A stretch of DNA of 64,000 nt from Amaranthus tricolor (lineage: Eukaryota > Streptophyta > Magnoliopsida > Caryophyllales > Amaranthaceae). The position numbers and the translations under genes are program-made. Within the stretch, counting starts at the first letter, position 1. Each line of letters begins with the position of its first letter. Below are positions 11,246 through 23,100 of this stretch, piece by piece. The notes under the pieces were generated by a model. That model did no database searches. It was not told the origin of the DNA and saw nothing but the letters and a program-made list of their open reading frames with translations. The stretch is from positions 14,646,207 through 14,710,206 of the forward strand of contig NC_080058.1 of the NCBI RefSeq assembly GCF_026212465.1, written 5' to 3'.

Positions 11246-11264
11246 TAATTTTAATTATACAAAT

Positions 11265-11430
11265 TTTTAAATGAGATAATCTCATGGTGAGATTATTTCA
11301 ATTGAACTGGTCATATACGATTAGTATGTTAAAGTGATTACTTATAAATTAAATGATCAATTACTTAAATTAACTAAGTATATAGACTCGTCTCATGATA
11401 AGACAATCTTATATAAGAAGAGTTGTTTAA
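11265..11430. mobile_element. Possible short MITE with gagataatctcatggtgag ends
   Basis: The segment begins aaatgagataatctcatggt and ends with ctcgtctcatgataagacaa followed by tcttatat, an imperfect inverted arrangement of a tgagacaatctcat motif found in many plant intergenic repeats. The family and target duplication were not resolved. Confidence 0.3.
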
Positions 11431-12285
11431 ATTTTTGTGACAAAGTTATTAGCATTGGATAAAATAAAATTGAAGCTTATAACAGTTAAAAATTAAGATA
11501 TTCAGAAATAAAAAAAATATATTATTCCTAAAAATATAATTAGGATAGTATTGAATTAAAAATACTAGTAAAATCCCACAGGTCAATTATGAAGTGGTCA
11601 ATGTATAGTAGATCATCTCATTTTGAATTAAATAACATAATAATAGGATTGAATGAATAGTAACTTTCACACGGACATGGTTAAACATTTTTTCAGTTGT
11701 TATTAGTAAATATTATATAAACCTATGTGTATGATACGTAGTTTATTAATATGATAATACTTAAAATATAAATTTTAAGGAAAAATATACAATGAAATAT
11801 TATAATTTTTAAATTATAATATCTCTATTCTCTAATAAAATATAATATGATATTAATTGTTCATAATAACATAACAATTAAATGCATTATTAAAAAATAT
11901 TATTAACTATATATATAATACGCCCAAATTTTGTTTTTATTGTAAAATGGACGTTTTCTTTTACTTTCTATACAAAGTTCCACATGCTTGAAAAAAATAT
12001 TGTCAATCATTGTATATAAAATTAAATGACATTACAAAGTTTTTAGAATATGTCATTTATCATATCCCAATAAAATTAATAATATATATCCTTTAAATTA
12101 GATAAAATAGTAGTTGGGCATTACTATATGTCGCAATCTTTTTTATTGTGTCGCCATCTTTTTTATATTGAAATTCCAATATTACTCTTAATGAAATTTC
12201 ATAATTTTAACTCTCTAATTCTTCTCTTAAAAAACTCTTTGAACTAAAATTGAATATCAAAACACTATGGCAAATGAAAAATAAT
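11431..12285. other. AT-rich interval, nothing recognised
   Basis: Very AT-rich. I see no reading frame, element end or RNA gene that can be supported. Confidence 0.4.
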
Positions 12286-12289
12286 CACC

Positions 12290-12665
12290 AAAATGATTCG
12301 GTAAGCATTGATAACGATCATTAATTTAAAATATTACTTGTGTTGAAATTTGACACATGTTCACTCTTTTTATAACTTTTGATAGGAAAATCACATTAAT
12401 ACAATGTTTGCGGCATTAGAACCTAAAATTCAAGATTTTTCCAATGATGTATTATATGCCCGATTCCGATAACCGAATGACAAAGGATGATCTTTTAAAG
12501 TTTTCTTGCACTAAACTTTGATACATGTTCAATCTTCTGAGCATAACTTTTTATACAAAAATCATATTAATACAAGGTTTATGACATTAGAAATTAGACT
12601 TCAAGAACTTTTCAATGACATATCATATGCCCGATTCCGATAACCGAGTGAGAAATAACGACTGT
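12290..12665. repeat. Tandem duplication of a ~171-bp unit (about 2.2 copies)
   Basis: The string tatgcccgattccgataacc occurs at 12455 and 12626 (spacing 171). Matching blocks precede each: caagatttttccaatgatg against caagaacttttcaatgacat, and tttgatacatgttcaatctt against tttgacacatgttcactctt. A partial first copy begins near 12292. The repeat directly abuts the palindromic GC-rich array at 12700. Confidence 0.8.
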
Positions 12666-12699
12666 TTAAAGTTTGCAGTGATTTTTAGTATATCCAGTC

Positions 12700-12890
12700 G
12701 CATAAAACACGCAATCGGACTGCGCTATGGTCACATTAAACGCGCGACTAGACCGCACTATGGTCATGTAAAACACGCAACCAGACCGCGCTATGATCGT
12801 GTAAAACGCATGACTCAACCGCAGTCTGGTCGCACGTTTTACGCGATCATACCGCGGTGTTGTCATGCGTTTTACGCGACCATATGGAAA
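12700..12890. repeat. GC-rich palindromic array of ~33-bp units
   Basis: In AT-rich surroundings, units of the form tatggtcatgtaaaacacgc plus aaccagaccgcgc repeat about three times, then appear in inverted form (tggtcgcacgttttacgcga, then tgtcatgcgttttacgcgac). The block can therefore fold back on itself with its centre near 12815. Because of this symmetry both strands show open frames made of repeating H-V-K-R-A-T and related residues, which are by-products. A similar arrangement occurs at 44177-44310. Confidence 0.8.
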
Positions 12891-12896
12891 ATATAA

Positions 12897-13275
12897 CATT
12901 ACAACAAATTTAATTTTTTGCGAAATTGGATTTAGTGGCATTAAAAAAATACCGCCGATTTATATTTTTAGTATAAGAATTATCGATTTTTATGTTAAGT
13001 TCCACTATAAAGTGATTTAGCGATACTTTATTTGATCACTAAATCCTATGTAATTTAATCATATGTAATTGTTGCTATAGTCTATAGTGGCATTTGTGAG
13101 AAATGTCACTAAATCTTATGTCGCAAAAAGCTTTAGTATAATTTTTTATTATGCTGTTAAAGGGTCTAATAAATGTCATTAAATCTTCTATATATACTAT
13201 TAGAAATTTGAAGTTGCGACATTTAAATTAAACGTCGCTAAATATATCCCACTAAAAGCAAATTATGTTGTAGTA
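12897..13275. mobile_element. Non-autonomous CACTA MITE, 379 bp, TAA target duplication
   Basis: The left end is cattacaacaaatttaatt and the right end, read inward, is tactacaacataatttgctt. Both are one-base variants of the CACTACAACA ends of a common plant CACTA group. The interior has gtcgctaaat, gtcactaaatc and atttagtggcatt motifs typical of the same group. Both flanks are TAA (12894-12896 and 13276-13278), a 3-bp duplication as expected for CACTA. No coding capacity. It belongs to a different CACTA family from the element at 1-8969. Confidence 0.85.
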
Positions 13276-13279
13276 TAAC

Positions 13280-13705
13280 TATTAGTTGAATTGAATAACA
13301 TAACACATGTAATATTTTTGAGTATTTATCACAACAAGCTATGTTCTTCTAAATAATTCCTACCAAACTTAACATCAATAAATTCCTTAATATATGAGTA
13401 TTATATCAAAATTCATATTCATCATACAATCTAATAAAAAGACCGTAAATTTTCACATGATATTCTTGTATTGATTTGCCGTATAAGATATAATTATTGG
13501 TTGAATTAAATTACATGGCATTTCATATTTTTTAGTATTTATCACTACAACATATGTTCTTTTAAATATTTCCTATCAAAGTTAACATCAACCTATTCCT
13601 TAATATATGAGTAGTGTATCACTATAGTGATAAAGTTTCTTGAAATATAATATTATTGAATTTAAAAGCTAAATAAAAATTTCAATTAAAGTTTCTTAGA
13701 ATATA
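13280..13705. repeat. Direct duplication of a ~214-bp AT-rich segment
   Basis: Two diverged copies lie in tandem. Copy one has ttagttgaattgaataaca, then tatgttcttctaaataattc, then ccttaatatatgagtattat. Copy two has ttggttgaattaaattacat, tatgttcttttaaatatttc and ccttaatatatgagtagtgt. The offset between matching blocks is about 214 bp. Function unknown. Confidence 0.75.
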
Positions 13706-16590
13706 TATTTGCTTTGTGATATTGAAGTATTTGTTAATTGATAAAGTTTCTTCATCAAAAGTTTAGTTTTTAAAATATTTCATCAAGAAACGAAACATAC
13801 ATAATAATTTAAAATTATGTCAAAATGTAAAAATATCATTATGATAACATTGTTGGAAGATTACTCATACAAAGTATGAGGACTTTGATTAATACTTAAA
13901 TTAACAACCTAATTTTTCTTAATTAAAACAAAATATATGCTAAAATCCTCTATCTATTTTATAAGAAATATTATAATTTTATACACATAACATGTAACTT
14001 TATCTAAATTAGAAATTTATAGTAGAATTTATATATATTTTTATACAAATAATTTCATACATTACACGAGTTTATATATTAGTCTCATGTAAAATATAAA
14101 CTATTTATTTCTATAATAAATACTTCATAATGACTATAAGTACAAGTAGTGGATGGTTGAGTTCAATTGAAGTTACTTGTTACAACGATTTTTGCGAAAT
14201 TAAAACTGTGTTTTTGAGATTGGTGAACAGCCAAGCCACAATCTAGCAAGTATTTCCATGATTTTGTTATTCTTCAAAGTTCTAACTTCTAAGTAATACT
14301 TTAATAAATGTTTTATTTATGTCTCTGAATAATTTGAATGATTCTAACTCAGATTAAGCTATATCACATAAAATATTAATTTGAATTTTTACATTCTTTA
14401 AGTTTAGTATCTTTATAAATTAAGTAATTTGAATATTTTCATAAAACTAATAAGCTATAAATTTTTGTTACATCGAATAATATAAATAATATTAAAAATA
14501 TATAATGTGTTGTGCATTTATTAAATTTTACTTAACATTGAAAACACATGATTTAGTAAATTTGATTATTACAATTGGACTTTTTAAGGATGTTTTTGAG
14601 AGCAAAGTATATTTGTATATATTTTCTTACTAAAAATTTCGTGTATTACACGAATTTTTATATTAGTAATGCTATATTTGAAAGAGTAAATTAAAAAATA
14701 AAATAATAAACTGATATAATATATTATATTTTGACGCATAGTTTGGTGATAATCTCTGAATTTCATGCTATAATAAGTGATATAATCAATGTTTATATGA
14801 TTAAAAGTTTAAAATATATTTCAGTTTACTACTTCATACAAAAAATATTGATTTTATTCTTATTAATAAAAAAATTAATTTTATTCTTATTAAGAAATGC
14901 CTTGGGGACTTCTAGCAAAATCATTAATTTTATCTTTCTTTTTCCTATCATAAATATCTCTTTCAGAAATGCACAAATTTTAAATAAATTTAAGTCAATA
15001 GATAGAAGTCAAAGTCAAATTTGTTAGTTGCGTGAATATTGTTTTGTTGGATTTGTTTTGAATATCGCTACTACAACCCAATAGATACCGTAGTGTTTTT
15101 AATGTGGATGAAATCGGGGTTTTACACACTACAACCGTACAACACTACCACCATAACTAAACACGCACAGATGGCAATGGTACATAAACATCGCATAACA
15201 GACGCTTAAATGGCTTTAGCTACAGCTGAGTGGCGTTCGTTTACTGATCGCCAATTAAGCGGACGCCAAAACAAAACACGATGTCTACACATCGCCCAAA
15301 CAGACTACGACTTAGACAAAAACCAATCTCATTGCCAATTTCTAGTAAATTTCAAAAAAATATAATCCTTGTCCGTCGCGCCAACGCCAACTTTAAAAAA
15401 ATATTTATCCTTTGAAATTTTAGTTTTTTAGTGAAGTACTACTTCATTTGTGTTTATCATTTACTTTTTTCGTGTATCTCAATCCAAATTTAAAAGTCAA
15501 ATAGTTTTTTTTGTGAGTTTAAAAAATTCAAAAAAGTTGATATGCTAAAAGTATATATTGAGACGAATCTACTAAAATCTCACAAGAATAATTTTTATTT
15601 GAGAAAAACATATAAAAATGAAGGGAGTTTAAGAAAAAAAGTAGTTCCTCCTTTCCAAAGTATTTGCATCTTTTGACTATTCACGCAGTTCAATGCGCTA
15701 ATACAATTCTTAATATTTTTAATTACGTATAATAAAATAATATAAAAAATTTCTATTAATAATCTTTGCATTGACACAATGAAACAAGATTCAAATTTAT
15801 TATGTTTTAACTTATAAGTTAAAAACGAATCACAAATTTAAAATGATGAATAAATAATATCTAATCTTATAATATAGCAAGTAATATAAAACGCAATAGG
15901 AAAACCAATTTGATACGCCACATGGCCACCACACATGGACATATTACACGTGTTCAAGGAAGACAAAAATTGAATAAGTACGGGGACATACATAATCAAT
16001 TAGGCAATACTCTTAGTCGTACTCGATTAGATTTCTTGATCTTTTAGGGCAATATTGAATCTATGTCACATATTTTTAAAAACTGCTCGTTTTTGTTTTG
16101 AGAAGACCCATAAATCTTGGAAAGGCTGTCGGTGAAGAAAGTTGATACTTTTACTTTGTGGGCCGCTTGCTGCAGGTCTCTCAAGTTACACTATCGAATT
16201 TGATAATGTTATTTTATATAACTCTATTAATGATAATACGAATAAAATTATTGGAATATCAATGTGTTACAAGGGTTGAAAGTATACAAGTAGTAGTAGG
16301 CAACACCCCCAATAATTTCTATTACATTGACGATGTTTAGTTTAATTAAAATAACTAATTGAAATTTAAATTAATTTATAATAATTATTTTGATGAGATT
16401 GATGAGCAATTAACAAAAACATTCAAAATTTACTATGGTATCGTCAAAATTCAATCTTAACGTACCTATACGTCTTATACGTCTTGATTCTGTTTTCCAT
16501 GTAATCAAATAGACAAACTCTTCCAATTAAAATTTCAGCTAATAGTTCTAGAGAAGATTTTTTTGTTTAATATGATGAGGACTAAAGAGT
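13706..16590. other. Long AT-rich intergenic stretch without a supportable gene
   Basis: No convincing reading frame, RNA gene or complete element. Positions 15060-15380 are less AT-rich and contain actacaaccc and cactacaacc motifs that may be debris of another element. Positions 16030-16150 read GNIESMSHIFKNCS on the plus strand, which weakly resembles the zinc-binding tail of plant LINE reverse transcriptases; this is too short to call. Confidence 0.4.
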
Positions 16591-16602
16591 TTTTAGTAGT
16601 AA

Positions 16603-16650
16603 TTTTATTATTAATTATTATTATTATTATTATTATTGTTATTATTATGA
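16603..16650. repeat. ATT trinucleotide microsatellite
   Basis: An interrupted run of att triplets, broken by ttgttatt and atgatt, in otherwise unremarkable AT-rich DNA. Confidence 0.85.
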
Positions 16651-16659
16651 TTGTAATTA

Positions 16660-18249
16660 TTGTATATACTTCAAACAAAAATTGTTGCTTCTAAGATCTC
16701 AAAAACTATATTGTAAATCCAATGAGGACTCCTAAAACCCATGTACAAAATGCAATAATTACAAGGTTTGGAATGAAATTTTATAGTGACAACTTTAGAT
16801 ATCAAATATAATAATACGTGCATTTAGAATGCATCAACATTGGCAAACTTAGATCGGAAACTTTTGAATCATCAGCATTAAGCAAAATCTTTCAAAAAAT
16901 TAAATTATAAATCAAATATTGGGGGAAATTGATACATGCATTAGAGGGATCTAAACAACCACAATAAATTTGGTTGTTAGAGTGAGTAACAATGTTGTTT
17001 AATTAGGCTATTCCGTACAAGAAATTTCTTGTGTCTTCACGTTGGAGGTCATAGTAACAAGGCCAAGATCATATGTATGTAAATGTGTCTCATGTTCCGT
17101 CTTGTGGGTTGTCGGAGGATGCAAGGAAGATGGATTTATTTAGGTAGCTATGGATGTTGCATCAACAATGAATTAGTTCCCGTATGTCAGGAATCCCATG
17201 CTTTCAATCCACATTACACCGGTTGGGGTTAAAGGATTTGAATCCAGTTCCAAATCTAGTACTTAACAGTTTAGTTCTCCTGCAAATTCTTCCCTAATTC
17301 AATGACATTTCATCAAGTACAAGCTTACTATCAGGTGATAAGTCACTCCTTTGGCAAAAACTCATGGCTGATTTCCTGTTCTTTATATGCAACATCAACC
17401 ATTATCTCAAATTTAAAGAATTGCAACAAGACGAGGTGACAAAAGTCTTTAAAGGACTCTATTTGATGAGTTTTACATGGAAGTACAAAGCCATAAGAAA
17501 AGCATATATGAAGCAATTGCCCCAGGTTCAGTCAAATAACTTTCCTGTTCCTAGTAACACACATATTGATCCATTAATAAAAAAGCAATGCAAAAAATCG
17601 ATTCACTAAAACCTAAATTGCAGGCCTATACTCATCTTACAAAGGAAGCAAGATACAAGAGAGTAGTCCCGTAAGAAATCTCGTACAATCCTTTACATCT
17701 TTCATCTCATACAAGAATTTTACCCCATTTCAGTTATGTTTTGCCATGATTCAAGAATCACATGTCAGAATACTCTTGAAACTATAGAAACTTTTTCATT
17801 GGACAAAAATCATACAAGGACATGATTAGCACATCCTAGCCTAAACAAAATCAGACCATTTTTCTACCCACCTATTTATGTTGATAGACCTATAAGGTAT
17901 AAACCCAATAGAATATTGCACCTTATAAAAAATCTCAAAGGCCCAAAATAACAGAATCGACAATAATACAAAAAGCTAATTAAGATGTACAAGCCCAACA
18001 TGTACATGGAAACCCAAACCTCGCCCACTGCTAATCAAAAAGTAATTATGCAGAGAGAAACATAAGTTTTCAAACAAGATTGGCCAAGTACTTCAAAAAA
18101 ATTGCATATGTTGAAATTTCTAAAGAGCATCAAATTCAAACATGAAAATTCTTGAGAGCTGACTATATAAACAGTTTTAACTACACAAATTTATACGTAT
18201 GTTTCTTATAAGATAAGGTTAACTTAGATTAAATATAAACGTGTGTTAT
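16660..18249. other. Interval without a recognised gene, on the 3' side of the Helitron remnant
   Basis: No helicase domain is recognisable on the minus strand below 18250, although an autonomous Helitron would continue there. The plus-strand frame at 17364-17609 has no family resemblance that I can see. I could not place a Helitron 3' hairpin and CTRR end. Confidence 0.4.
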
Positions 18250-18726
18250 AACCAAAGCATATAACCAAAGCATATGAATTTGTCAATATCAGTTGGAATT
18301 GAAATCTTGTCATATCGGTCTAAGAACAATACTACATGGGCATGAGGAAGCCCTCTCTTTTGGAATACAATACTATATACCACTGCATAATGACAAATAG
18401 AGGAATCAGTACATGTTAAATAGCATTTAAAAATTTAACTCTTGAAAACAAAAATACTAACATGCAATTACTCTTCCGAACCAACGTTCCTTTTTGAGAT
18501 CTTTCACCAAATTGTCTAACTTTATTTTAAACACTCGCGATAATATATCTAGTCTATCTTCTGAGCGGATACCTCTTCACTGAACAAAACGGGTAAAATC
18601 TGGCCACTATGAGTTACATGTAAATGTAATAAATACATCCGGAAATCCAAAAGTCTTGCATATACCCATAGCATCATGATATATCTTTGTCATGCATCAT
18701 GGACTCCCTGGATATGTAGATGGTAG
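18250..18726 (-). pseudogene. Helitron Rep domain, C-terminal half with HUH motif
   Basis: The minus strand continues the Rep domain across the Cassandra insertion: CTILPSTYPGSP, then MTKIYHDAMGICKTFGFPDV, then FITFTCNS and DRLDILSRVFKIKLDNLVKD. It ends at a GTTAGT donor near 18463. The next exon, after TTATGCAG near 18380, reads VVYSIVFQKRGLPHAHVVLF. The HAH within GLPHAHVVLFL is the two-histidine metal-binding motif of HUH endonucleases used for rolling-circle transposition. There are at least three in-frame stops in the first exon. The sequence ends at DIDKFIC; the catalytic tyrosines and the helicase are absent. Confidence 0.85.
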
Positions 18727-18997
18727 TGTAATACCCCAGATTTAGCTTGAAAAAGGATTGATAAACTACTCATATCAACAAGGTGCATCTTCTTTTCATG
18801 GGAGCTCATTTGCTAAGAACTCCACAGTTAAGCGTGCTTGGTGGGGAGCAATCTTAGGATGGGTGACCTCCTGAAAAGTTTTCCCGGGTGCGCACGAGTG
18901 AGGCCAAAGTGCGCTGGAAAGACTTGTGTTGGTTTGTGGGGCTAGTCTACAGTATCCAAGAGTAGTCACCAGCGGTCCGAGGGGCCGGGGTGTTACA
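18727..18997 (+). repeat. Cassandra 5' LTR
   Basis: Begins TGTAATACCCCAG and ends GGCCGGGGTGTTACA. The 5S-like core lies in its centre. The copy has cctgaaaag where the 3' LTR keeps the more 5S-like cctgggaag, so the 5' LTR is the more mutated one in this core. Confidence 0.95.
18808..18880 (+). promoter_or_regulatory. 5S rRNA-derived core in Cassandra 5' LTR (internal Pol III promoter)
   Basis: Contains agaactccacagttaagcg, tgcttgg, aggatgggtg and acctcctg in the same order as plant 5S rRNA. These correspond to the 5S internal control elements: box A around agttaagcgtgc, the intermediate element around aggatgggtg, and box C around gacctcctg. In Cassandra this core is known to support Pol III transcription. 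The box C region is altered here (ctgaaaag). It is not a 5S rRNA gene, since the flanking 5S halves are missing. Confidence 0.85.
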
Positions 18998-18999
18998 AA

Positions 19000-19011
19000 T
19001 GGTATCAGAGC
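19000..19011 (+). promoter_or_regulatory. Cassandra primer-binding site, tRNA-Met type
   Basis: TGGTATCAGAGC, two bases after the 5' LTR, is the complement of the 3' end of plant initiator tRNA-Met and matches it over 12 bases. Confidence 0.93.
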
Positions 19012-19099
19012 AACCCCGCGACCGTGGCTGATAGTGTTCAGTGCACCTAGCGGGGGGAAAGATCCTGAAGTTACGGTCCAACGAGGACGTTGTATTCTT

Positions 19100-19112
19100 A
19101 AGTGGGGGTGAG
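19100..19112 (+). promoter_or_regulatory. Cassandra polypurine tract
   Basis: The purine-rich aagtgggggtgag immediately precedes the 3' LTR and would prime plus-strand synthesis. Confidence 0.85.
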
Positions 19113-19383
19113 TGTAATACCCCAGATTTAGCTTGAAAAAGGATTGGTAAACTACTCATATCAACAAGGTGCATCTTCTTTTCATGGGAGCTCATTTGCT
19201 AAGAACTCCACAGTTAAGCGTGCTTGGTGGAGAGCAATCTTAGGATGGGTGACCTCCTGGGAAGTTTTCCCGGGTGCGCACGAGTGAGGCCAAAGTGCGC
19301 TGGAAAGACTTGTGTTGGTTTGTGGGGCTAGTCTACAGTCTCTAAGAGTAGTCACCAGCGGTCCGAGGGGCCGGGGTGTTACA
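19113..19383 (+). repeat. Cassandra 3' LTR with 5S-like core (about 19194-19266)
   Basis: Same length as the 5' LTR. It keeps cctgggaag in the 5S core. The Helitron-side reading frame on the minus strand runs about 65 codons into this LTR, giving a chimeric open frame that is a by-product of the insertion. Confidence 0.95.
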
Positions 19384-20085
19384 GGTAGGATTGTACATCT
19401 ACCAGCTATATTTGTTTGACTATCAAATATTGAAACAGTACCTTGAAGGTTCATATATTTATCAGCCCTTAGCACATTTTGATTCCTCCGTATGAATAGA
19501 AGCCTTTCAAACTCTATCATTATCCATCCATCAACAAAAAACTGGTGGAACAGTTTTCTAGAACGTAAAATGGTGTCAGCTTCATCCTTACGATCCATTA
19601 TTCGATAAGAAAACCATTCTCGCATTGTCAACCTTACACGCTTCTTTACAGATGTCAGAATAAGTTCAGCATCTAAACTATTCACGTCCAATTCAACTAC
19701 CTTATGAGATATATCTATTCTATACCCATCCTCACCACGGGGAAACAATAAAGGATATTGAAGCGCAAAATAACACGGGTGAAGCTCACTAATGCTCTTG
19801 AATCTACCATCACGACCCTCGACTATTATGTCTCGTTCTTCTGCAATACTTCTGATGTCTCCAACAATTAAAGCCGCAACTTTAGATGCAGAAGGGAGAT
19901 TATGAGTTCTTCTATCAAGTGTACGTTTATGAATGAGCTTTAGCTGAATGTCAACGCTATCTGCATGACGGATGTTATCATGTGCCATTCTCCATGTCTG
20001 CACATACGGATTCGTAGAATCTAGTAGGTTTTTCAAATCTTCAACAATTGTATCATCAAAGTCTTCTGGATTGGCCGAGCTAAAA
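19384..20085 (-). pseudogene. Helitron Rep domain, N-terminal half (Helitron_like_N)
   Basis: After a TTTAG acceptor near 20090 the minus strand reads DFSSANPEDFDDTIVEDLKN and later NPYVQTWRMAHDNIRHAD, SELHPCYFALQYPLLFPRGE and MREWFSYRIMDRKDEADTIL. It runs into RNQNVLRADKYMNLQGTV before the Cassandra insertion after NIAGR. This is the Helitron_like_N region preceding the HUH motif. The frame is open for over 220 codons, so decay before the Cassandra insertion was limited. The gene continues at 18726 on the other side of the TRIM. Confidence 0.9.
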
Positions 20086-20175
20086 TCCTAAACAAACATA
20101 ATTAACTATTATAAAAGTATAATAATTAATTACAACATTTTATGATCGTTGAGATAAAAATAATTAATTTAAAAT

Positions 20176-23100
20176 TGTAACCGCCTCGAATTATGAAGGC
20201 AAACACTAACTGGAATTTAGTATTAATCAAGCGGAAGTTTACTTTTGCAAACACAATTAAGGGGTTACTTAAAGATCAAACCAATATCCAAGCAATATAA
20301 CAGAAGTCTTAACTGTCCAAACTATAGGAAAATTACAACCAAATCGAAATAAGTCCAAAGTTCAAATTACATCCTAAAATTAGTCTAAATCTAAACTAAT
20401 AGTCTCTCAAATACAATAAAGAGATCTAAACAAAAGGGGAGTCATACTCCAACTCGGGTTCAACTTCTGCTCGCATATCCATTCTCCGTCGAGGTGCCAT
20501 AGGGGTTTACTCTAAAAACAAAACCATTGTAAAAACATACAAAGCATAGTATCAGCAAAAAGGCTGAGTATAAACACACTGGTGTCCGTCAAACAAGTTA
20601 TTAGAATCTTTTTTTTAATGAGTAAATTCTTTTTGAAATATGCTATTTCATTTGATAAATCATATTATGATTCAAATCCAGTTCAATGGCTCTATAGTAA
20701 TTTCAAATTCTCATTTTTCATCATAAATCATAAGATCTCAATAGATCCAAATCAATTTCAAAATCATATCATAAGTTTACATGGGTACTGTGTGAGTCAT
20801 CCTGTGACTCGTTTGGTATTCGGTCTACCGTCCGCGACATGTCCGGCAAGTGTAACACGTGGTATTGTGAACAATACGCGCTCAGCATTGGTGAGCCGTT
20901 TAATCATGCACACAACATTTGCTGTGGCATATGTACCCGCCATTTAGGCTAAAACATTTTTTTGTACATAATATATATCTTGTAATTTTAATAGCATTTG
21001 AAAGTCAAAAATATTAACTATTTTGATATGATAAACATCTTTTATTTGCACATAACAAAACATACTTTATTTGCGACTTAGCAAAATCAAATCATAATAT
21101 TTCCCACATGGGTAAAACATGCTTAGCATAATCATATCATTAAACATAACCTTTGTATTATATTGGGGCATCACTAGCATGTATGGAAATGCATCGTAAC
21201 AAAAAGTAATTAAAGTTCAATATAATTTTTTTTTTAAGGAAACCACTGAAATGTTTCGTTTCAATCCTTCTTAAAGTAAATATAACTTAAAAGGGTTTTA
21301 AATTAAAAGAGTTTTGAAATTCATTCAAAACAACTAGAATATGATTCATAAGTCTATAAAATCATTACGACAAAAGATTTCATACAACAGTATTTTCTTA
21401 AATACTTGATAGTTTTGCCGGCAATAAAATCGATAATTGATTTACAAAGTACATATTAATTCTCCAACAAGGCCCAAATTAATCAAGTCATTATAATACC
21501 TTATTTAAAATGAATTTAAGGTTGTCCCATCAGATTATAATTGGTTATGCGAATTTATAACGATCTTACAATTATTTTCGACAATTTGGGTATTTACCGT
21601 TATTTAAATGGTGTCTTAAATCCATAAAATTTATAAACCATCTAATTTAAACTTAATTTATACTATGAGGCAATAGGTTATTAATATAATTATAAATTTT
21701 TTTATATAGGTCTATTTTTACCAAAATTTAATCAACAATATTACACTTTTTAATAAATAAATATTGTCTATTAATTTGATAAAATAATTAATAATTTATT
21801 TTATAAAACTATACCAAAGTTCCAGAAGTCATATAACATGTTTATTAGGCTATTTGAACTTATAAAACTCATGTATGATGTTTTATTATTTTGTATAGAT
21901 ATTTTATCGATAAATAGAATAAAATAGGTTTAAAATTATTTGAGTCCGGATAAAATATTATAAAAATCATATGATATTCCAGAAACTATTTTAAGGGGTA
22001 TAAAATTTTAAATAACCATTAAAAATTATGTGGGCTATTTTTAATAATTAATATCGTTATTTTACCAATAAACCGAATAAAATTTGTTTAAGTCCATATA
22101 TGGTCACGAAAATCCATATAAATTTTTGAACATGTATCTACTGTTTATATAAGTGTCTCATAAAATTTTCATGTCCAAAAGACTTCATTTAGTATTTATT
22201 TTATATGTTACCTTTTTCAAACTTACCGATTATTAATAACCGAGTAAAAATTGTTAAGGTCCTTAAATGTCAACGAAATATTCTCAAACTTTTACAAATT
22301 TTACCTACTATCCATATGAGTATGTGATAAAAATTTCAAGTCCATATGTCTTTGTTTCGTAATTATTTTATATTTTATCATTTTACAATTTACCGTTAAA
22401 CAATTTAACGATTACTGAAAAATAATAAAAAAATTCCAAACTAAATATAATCTGGCCAAATCTTGTTGGAGACATTATAATATGTTTTTATTAATTATTT
22501 TTAATGATGAAGGGTTCATCTAATACCATGTTTTATTATAAGAGTATTTAACACCTTAAAATCCATTAAAATATCAATTTAACGAATAATCTAGCCAAAA
22601 AGTATCCAAGAAATATTCTTAACATATAGCTACTGGAAATTTCTTTTAAAATGAATTTTAAATATTTTCAAATTCATATAATCATTTCAATCACAATAAC
22701 TTCACAAAGTAGTGTTAAACATGCCTTTAAACATACAATAATTTATAAAAGCAACATGCATGATGCCCACAATAATAATACATGTAATAAATTATTCATA
22801 CTCAAATTTATCATTTTGACATCATTTTTCAAGATTTAAGAACTTCTCTTTGGGAATTTATTTATTTATTTATTTTTAAAAAAAGTTTATACATAAACTT
22901 TCTCAACTTGTTCTTAAATCCTTTTTAAAAAAATCACCCCATGTGACATACCTGGACTCCAAGCCTATATAATTATTCCGTAAGCTCCCACGTAAGCTCC
23001 TACGCGTTTTTAGAAGTGGTTCTAACTTCGGGTCCTCGCCCTTCAAGTCTCAACTCCAACTCTTCAACTAAACATATTGCATTCATCCAAAAATCAATAA

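Larger units (their letters stand above)
18727..19383 (+). mobile_element. Cassandra TRIM retrotransposon, complete, with 5-bp target duplication
   Basis: Two 271-bp LTRs (18727-18997 and 19113-19383) start TGTAATACCCC and end GGGGTGTTACA. They differ at six positions by eye, about 98% identity. Each LTR carries a 5S rRNA-like core, the hallmark of Cassandra. The interior is only 115 bp, with a tRNA-Met primer site at its start and a purine tract at its end. Both flanks are GGTAG (18722-18726 and 19384-19388). It has no protein coding capacity and depends on other elements' enzymes. It sits inside the Helitron Rep gene and splits it. Near-identical LTRs make it one of the youngest insertions in the window. 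Confidence 0.96.

Noticed and set aside
12615..12941. Open frames on both strands with repeated H-V-K-R-A-T-like residues
   Set aside because: The underlying DNA is a palindromic tandem array, which makes both strands open by symmetry.
17364..17609. 81-residue plus-strand frame
   Set aside because: No domain, no splice context and no neighbour supports it.
18808..18880. A 5S rRNA gene
   Set aside because: Only the internal promoter part of 5S is present, it lies in both LTRs of a bounded TRIM, and flanking 5S sequence is missing.
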